Assembly (NCBI GenBank): GCA_017506865.1
Contig: JAFCMP010000010.1
Location: 62,001-126,000, forward strand
DNA from: Tribonema minus
Taxonomy: Eukaryota > Sar > Xanthophyceae > Tribonematales > Tribonemataceae
Reading direction: 5' to 3'
DNA length: 64,000 bases
In this document: positions 58,601 through 64,000 of the stretch, piece after piece
How positions within the stretch are numbered: position 1 is the first letter of the stretch
How the letters are laid out: every line of letters begins with the position of its first letter
Position numbers and translations under genes: made by a program
Notes under the pieces: generated by a model
The model's input: the letters and a program-made list of their open reading frames with translations, nothing else
Databases searched by the model: none
What the model was told of the DNA's origin: nothing

Positions 58601-61600
58601 TGGTGAGCTGCACGTCACCATGTGAAAACGACGTACCTGAACAAAAACGACGTCGCCGAGCCCCTCATAGCGCACGCACACGCGCCGGGTGGCGGCAAAG
58701 GCCGTACCCTGCCGCAGCGCCTCGCCCGGTTTTGCGGTGACGTGGGGGCTGTCGCGCACCAGTATGCCGCTCTCTACTGTCACCCTGGACGGCCGCAGGG
58801 GGAAGGCGCAATGGAGCGGAAGGGGGTAGCGGGGTAAGCACACCGTGGTCAGCGCCAAGCAGTGCACATACTGGGGGGATTGAGGGCAGGGGGGATACAT
58901 CAGATAAATTCAAGCCAAAGATCACCAATGCGCAGGGCACGCCAGGTTCGTTCCTTCGTGATCCTGCTGTACAACTAGCTCTCATCCCGCCAAAACACAC
59001 GGAGCACGGCCAAGGACGGCGTAGACGGTTCTGAAACACAGCGGCGGAGCGTCTGCCCTGCATGATGCGCCTCACACGCCGCGCCACGTCATCTGAACGT
59101 CTAATCCTGCTCTGGATCCGCAAGTGCTGGGCCGTAACTACGCAAATTTTTGTTGCGACTTGAGGTGCGCTGTGGCATTACTCAGTTAGTCCTTGTTGCA
59201 CCAGGTCGCAGTGCTCAGCGCTGGCCGTTTTGGGGCGATGTTGGGCGTGCTTTCGATGCAATTTACCCTACGGGGCTGCGAGCCCCCGCCCCGCAAGAGA
59301 TCAATGCATTAGCTCTGACGCACTGCTGGGCGTCTCAGGCTGCGCAGATGACGACCTTGTCGGTCAGCGCAATGGCGGAGAGTGCAAAGAGCACATCCAT
59401 TGAGCCCAAAAGGGCAGCGCTGCCACGAGCACCACTGCTGAGTCGCTGCACGCGCGCGCGTGCGTACCTGAAAACAAAATGCCCTTGCTCCTCTTCTATG
59501 GTGGTGCCCTCCGGGCAGCCCACTTCTTCAAATGTGAGTTCGGCGGTGGGGTCGTTCCTGTCGTACGCCGCCGGCCTGCCGGGAACGCCTGCACAAGAGC
59601 AGCAGGCAGCAGCGCTCAGGTTGTGCCGTCGCTGCGGGCCGTACGCGCAGCCCCGCTCCTCGAAAATGCATGACATCAGGATAGTGTTGAGGGGCGTGAG
59701 AGATGTGATGACAGTCACTGCCCACTGCTGCCGCCACTTGGGGGGGGAGTGGCGTTCGCCGTTGGAGCAGCCCTGCTCGTATGCTCCTGTGCAAAAGCAG
59801 CAGAGCTCAGTGTATGAGATCATGCACGAAGGCTGGAGACGGCAGCGTGCCTCCTCACGCACGAGTGCAGTGCTGGGGCGCTTGCTGTCGATTGCCGTTC
59901 GTGGCGCTATGAACGCTGTGGTGAGAAAGGAGGCACGCATGGCTGTCGTTGGGCTGCCAGACGCACATCCAGCGCAGCATTTATGGTACATAGCAAAGAC
60001 GGCTCAGCGATGCCGCTGCATGGTTGCGTGCACATTCTTAGGGTTAGGGTTAGGGGGGAGGACTCGACCGCACGGCTATGCACAGAAAGTTATGCATGGC
60101 TGCTTTGTCACACTAAGTTTCTTGAACAACATGGACACTCGCTGCTACAGAAATGAGCGCAAGGGGATGGGGATGGTGCAGAGTGGCTGAGCATGGCTCA
60201 ATTGCCACCTGGATCTGGTCTTGCATACGGTTCAGTGCCATTAAAGAGGTCAACCATTGTAATAATGCACAATGGTGAGGAGCCCAGGGAATAGAATGCA
60301 ACATGAGCTGCTGCATGCACATGCTTCAAAGCACCATGTACGACGAGAGACTCTATTGAGTGTGACAACCCGATGTCATGACAGACGTTACACGATACTC
60401 TCTTGAAACACCACAAGAATCAGACTCCAAGATATCATTCAAACACATGTAGCTTCCACGTTGCTTTGAGGGCAGGAGCCATTTGCGCTTGGCAGTACAT
60501 CAGGGTCATATTTGAGTGACTCTGACGCACCTGGCAGTGCCGGCGGTGGCGGTGGAGGCGGCGGCGGTGGCGGCACTTGATCTGGGTCAGCTGGTTCAAA
60601 TAAAAAACCTCGTCTGCGCTCACAGCGGCGACAGCGACAGCAGCGCATGCAAGTTAGATTGAACGATTGCTGCTGCAGGCATAACCGCAATCAGTTTTGC
60701 AAACAAGGGTCAGATGGTCCTGCTTCTCGATGCGCACTTCACTCCCACTCCTGTCTCTGCGTCGCGTGCTGTTCTGCACTTCACCCACCGCTGTGATGAA
60801 CGGGACCCGCGCACGGAGTCTGCGTATCACGGGCGCGCAAACTGCTGCTGCGCCTGCCATGCATGCGTGCGCTGGCTGTCGCACAACAAGCCATGGGAAC
60901 AGGTCGTAAAGTGCGCCGCTTGCAAATTCCACATTCGGCGCAGCGGCACGCACGTCGACGCACTCCCAGCTTCCAAAATGCATGCCAGAACTGCAGCGGC
61001 GCCTGCGCAACACGCAGTCCGAGCGCTGAGCGTTGAGGGCGGCAGCACCGCTCAACCATGTCTTGCGACCTCGTGGCGGAGTCGGCGATGCTGACGCAGC
61101 GCGCGCGCCCTCACGTCGCGCGCGCTTCGGAATGCCGCAACAGTGGACTTCGCAGGGGCCGCGCAAGTCCGCGCTCGCGGCGGCGCCCGCTGCGCCCCGG
61201 TTGCGCAGCGCTCAGTCGCATAGAGCAGCAGCAGCACGTCTCAGCCGGCGCGCGGACGCACGCACGCACGGCGCTGCACCGCTGACAGGCAACTTATCGA
61301 AAAGAATCAAATGAGCGTAGAGCTCTAGTCGCAAGGTGTGGTGAGCCGTCAAATTGAGTGCCTTCCACCAATAACCGTGGTCGCCGCTGCTGCGGCATTT
61401 GGCCACGAGTCAGATTAATTATTTGTTGAGTTTGTTGCTCTTCTTTCAGGCGCCGATATTCTCGTCTCTGACGTCGATCAATTTGTGAAAACATTCCTCT
61501 AAGCCGACAATGATCAACACCGCAGCGCGCGCGGCCTCACCTGATGTCGATTTTGACGAATGTGACAGTGGAGCCGACAGGCGTGTACATCTGGCTCGCC

Positions 61601-64000
61601 TCCAGCACCGTGCCGTGCGCGTACACGGTGGGCTGCAGCGCCGCGTCGGCGGACGCCTTGGAGTACAGGCGAGCGCCGCTGCGCCGCGCGACGCGGTAGA
61701 AGAACTGCGGCAGCGCGCGCGCACGCCAGGGGAAGGGGGGGGGGGCATATGACACGCGTATGAGGGCAAGAAGAGGAGGGCCAGACACGGTGCATCAGAT
61801 ATATGCTTCATGTTGAGATCGCAGCACGCTGACATGTGCATCGCGGTCCAAGCGCCGCGCTGCAGGGTGGGTGCTGTCAGCGTGGTAGCGGCGTATGGCT
61901 ACGGCGGCGGTGGCATTGCACGCCGCCAAGTGTTGCAGCGCGGTACACACAAGGGGAGCAGCCACACTGCAAGTTGAAGTTCACCTGGCCGACTCGCCGC
62001 TGCGGCGGCGCCACCGGTTTGAGCCACCGTTCATCGCCCAACGCTTCAAACAGCCACCCGCTTCGCCCGCAGCTGTCCCTATCGGCAGAAATCTGCGCGC
62101 ACAGCAGTGCAGGCGACAGTGCTGTCAGCTGAAGTCCGCGCGATTGCGGGACGGCGCACGTACCCACGCGCTGACCCGCATGGGCACCTAATGGGGGCTA
62201 GTGCTGGATCTGCATGGCATTTGCGGTGGCGCTGGCGAGTACGGCATGCTCAAGAAATACGACGCGCCGACGTCAAACGGCCTCGACTGTGTGCCGCGCG
62301 GCACCGGTACCGGCGACCCGGCGAAGGAGAGCAGCAGCGGCAGCGCCGGCGGCAGCGCTGGCGCGCCGCGCGTGTGCGTGCGGACGTGCTCTGAAGTGCA
62401 GCCGCCTGCCGGCGGCAGCCATCGCCGACGGCACATAGACGAGTTGTTGTATGTAGCATTTGGTGCAACTTCGTAGTCCGCGTCCGGTTGAGCACCCGTT
62501 CGCACATGCGCCGCGGGGTTTGGCCGCACTTTGCTTGAAGCTGCCGAATGCTAGGTGAGTGGTGGCACAAGGCGGCGTGCAACTGATCATGGCTGGGCGC
62601 TGCACCAAACGCGGTACTGAGCAATGCAGCATCCTGGACAGCCGCTGGTGCACGGCCAATTGTGAGAACGCGCTGGCAGGCGCAGCGCCTGTAAGCTGCG
62701 TCGCTGCAGTGCAATGCTCGGGAAGCACAAGACAGTACAACCCTGCGTGCAGCCTGACGTGTTCTTGTAAGCACAGCGGCGACACGCGGCGCGGCGGCGT
62801 GCGACACGATGCACAGCAAAATTCAAGAATGAGCTTCGCTCGGTGACTCGCCTTGATATACACAATGCCGTCGCTGACGTCCTCCAGCCGCTCCTCGGAC
62901 TTTAGCAGCTCGCCGAGCGACATCTTGTTGCTGCAGCCGACGAGAGCGACATACACGAACCGGACGTCATTCACGTGCAGAGCACTGCTGTGTGTGGCTA
63001 GGCCACAGCACGGAGCGCGCAGAAAACAGCGCCGTCACAAGGGCACACCCCCGCAACTCGTGACCATCATCTGTTGTTCAGTGGCAAACACGTTTGCTCG
63101 CAAACAAGCTCTCATCATCAGTTTATCCGCGAGGTGCAGCCGCAACATGAGGGGCTTTGCACGTGTGCTGCGCAAACACGCAGGATACAGCGGCATGGCG
63201 CATCACCACCGGGTGCTCACTTTGTTTTCGGCGCGTCCCAAGACGGCTCCTTGCACAGGACGGCCCCTCCCCTGCGCGTGACGCGGTAGTAGAACTCGCC
63301 GACTTCGCGCTTGAAGCACGCATTCTCCACCCAGAAGCACTCCACGACGAGCTGGCTCCCACCCTGTCGCATGCGTGCGAGCGCGGCGGACACAGCGGCG
63401 GCACACGCATCAGCTGATGCTTGCTGCACTGGCACGGATACGCGGCGCGGTTGGCGCAGAAGCAGCGGCCTCGCAGTGGCGGGCTACGCACGACGGGATG
63501 GAGCTGCCCCACTTCAAGTTGTTCACTTCTTCAAGTGCAACAGAGGGCGTCAAGTGTGCTAGGGCTCCGCTCAGTGTTGAACAGTGCGCGCACGGCTCAA
63601 ACGTTGAACCTAGCGCGGGCGCTGCGCGCTTGTTGTCCAAAAATGTCGCTCACAGCAAGCGCCGCGGTGTGAATGCGCCGGGGCGGGCGAGCACACTGCT
63701 CAGCATCAGTGCTCAGTACCAGTGAGCATCAGCTGACCCACGCAGAGGAGGTCCATAACCTGGTCGCAACACTGCAGCGCAAGGGCACCCAAGAGTGCGA
63801 TGGCGCGAACAGCTGCCGAATTTCAAGCAGAGATGCTGCTAACAGAGGCCTTTGTCAGCGCTACAGCGAGCACCGCCAACACGCCGGCAGTCATGCAGCC
63901 GCTGCGATGCTCACCATGGGCAGCGTGATCTTGTCATGGCACACGATGTCGTTGGTCAGTGGGACTATGGCTGTACCGAGCGGCGGCCCGTCGATTGCTG
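55644..64000 (-). CDS. Protein with repeated SH3b-like units (5' partial at window edge)
   Basis: Minus-strand exons join in phase: 64000-63915 (partial), 63363-63221, 62930-62852, 62092-61985, 61704-61541, 60613-60531, 59588-59468, 58784-58637, 57881-57792, 56367-56224, and tentatively 55700-55644 (stop TAG). That gives about 406 visible residues. Units of about 70-90 residues recur: an opening YRV..GG or FRV..SG strand (FYYRVTRRGGAVL, FFYRVARRSGARLY, VFRVTVESGILVRDSP), a variable middle, and a closing [V/T]-aromatic-[V/I]-K/R then GWLFE, RGFLFEP or GWVFERR. This resembles bacterial-type SH3 (SH3b) folds in tandem. A poly-Pro stretch separates units 2 and 3. One intron begins with a GC donor (AAG|GCGAGT, boundary 62852). 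Function is unknown; SH3b repeats often bind peptides or cell-wall material. The last exon (18 residues) is the least certain part. Confidence 0.7.
55896..55988 (+). repeat. Dispersed intronic repeat, copy 3
   Basis: It begins 'gcagcagcggcgaccacggt', continues through 'attggtggaaggcacttgcg' and 'agagctcaacgatctttt', and ends 'gattcgtttctcatt'. It lies in the proposed last intron of the SH3b gene, antisense to it. Confidence 0.85.
58220..58660 (-). repeat. Tandem repeat, about 140-bp unit, carrying copies of an exon end and donor
   Basis: The true donor of an SH3b exon (boundary 58637, GTTCAG|GTACGT) is echoed at 58493 (GTCCAG|GTACGT) and 58352 (GTTCAG|GTACGT). Each copy carries about 20 bases of the exon's end and the same intron start. 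Shared blocks include 'ttcacggcaag', 'cgccc', 'ccctatacgca' and 'cacaagct'. Confidence 0.9.
60038..60056 (+). repeat. Telomere-like TTAGGG run
   Basis: Three TTAGGG units followed by extra G lie in an SH3b-gene intron. Confidence 0.85.
61299..61412 (-). repeat. Dispersed intronic repeat, copy 4
   Basis: Read on the minus strand it begins 'tgactcgtggccaaatgccg', continues 'cagcagcggcgaccacggtt' and 'attggtggaaggcac', and ends 'catttgattctttt'. It is the longest copy, and its first 14 bases match copy 1, which sets the left boundary. It lies in an SH3b-gene intron, sense to the gene. Confidence 0.85.

Noticed and set aside
1-64000. Searched for transposases, reverse transcriptases, viral capsid or polymerase genes, CRISPR arrays and rRNA
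   Set aside because: Nothing recognisable was found in any frame; the only mobile-like signal is the short dispersed intronic repeat.

Overview
This is nuclear DNA of a eukaryotic alga: GC-rich, with most genes split into many short exons by spliceosomal introns (mostly GT-AG, at least two GC-AG) of roughly 250 to 1,900 bases. Two gene products carry N-terminal signal sequences whose predicted cleavage site is followed by Phe (AQA|F in FtsZ, AAG|F in malonyl-CoA:ACP transacylase). That is the targeting signature of complex plastids of red-algal origin. Together with a TSET coat subunit, a secreted glycosidase with 'CCPxxCGTCGG' cysteine modules and interstitial TTAGGG arrays, this points to a haptophyte or a related red-lineage alga. 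The lineage is inferred, not proven.

Layout from left to right (strand): 3' part of an unknown type I membrane protein (+, 196-2035); BuGZ/ZNF207-like two-finger protein (-, 3680-6454); TWD40-2/TTRAY2-like subunit of the TSET/TPLATE complex (-, 8666-15554); ERCC1 (-, 16736-18327); RanBD1 nucleoporin-like protein (+, 18584-22477); plastid FtsZ (-, 24697-26247, intronless); plastid malonyl-CoA:ACP transacylase (+, 27848-32305); secreted GH26-type glycosidase with cysteine-rich modules (-, 33913-42404); small single-pass membrane protein (-, 43160-45271); FAAH-type amidase (+, 45771-54602); and a protein with repeated SH3b-like units that runs off the right edge (-, 55644-64000). I built the exon models by eye from splice sites, phase continuity and family conservation. 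Support is strongest where conserved catalytic spacing survives splicing: the FAAH Lys-Ser-Ser spacing of 75 and 24 residues, the FabD Ser-Arg spacing of 25, and the two GH26 glutamates.

The genes do not form a pathway, as expected for a nuclear chromosome. Three pairs are divergent: ERCC1 with RanBD1 (256 bp apart), FtsZ with the transacylase (1.6 kb, both plastid proteins), and the small membrane protein with FAAH (499 bp).

The most unusual signal is in the introns. In at least seven places the intron has grown by tandem duplication, and in several of these the duplicated unit spans an exon-intron junction, so the intron carries extra copies of the splice donor or acceptor and the adjoining codons. 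A separate short dispersed repeat (about 95-115 bp) occurs four times in the window, each time inside an intron. I saw no transposase, reverse transcriptase, viral gene, CRISPR array, rRNA or convincing tRNA.
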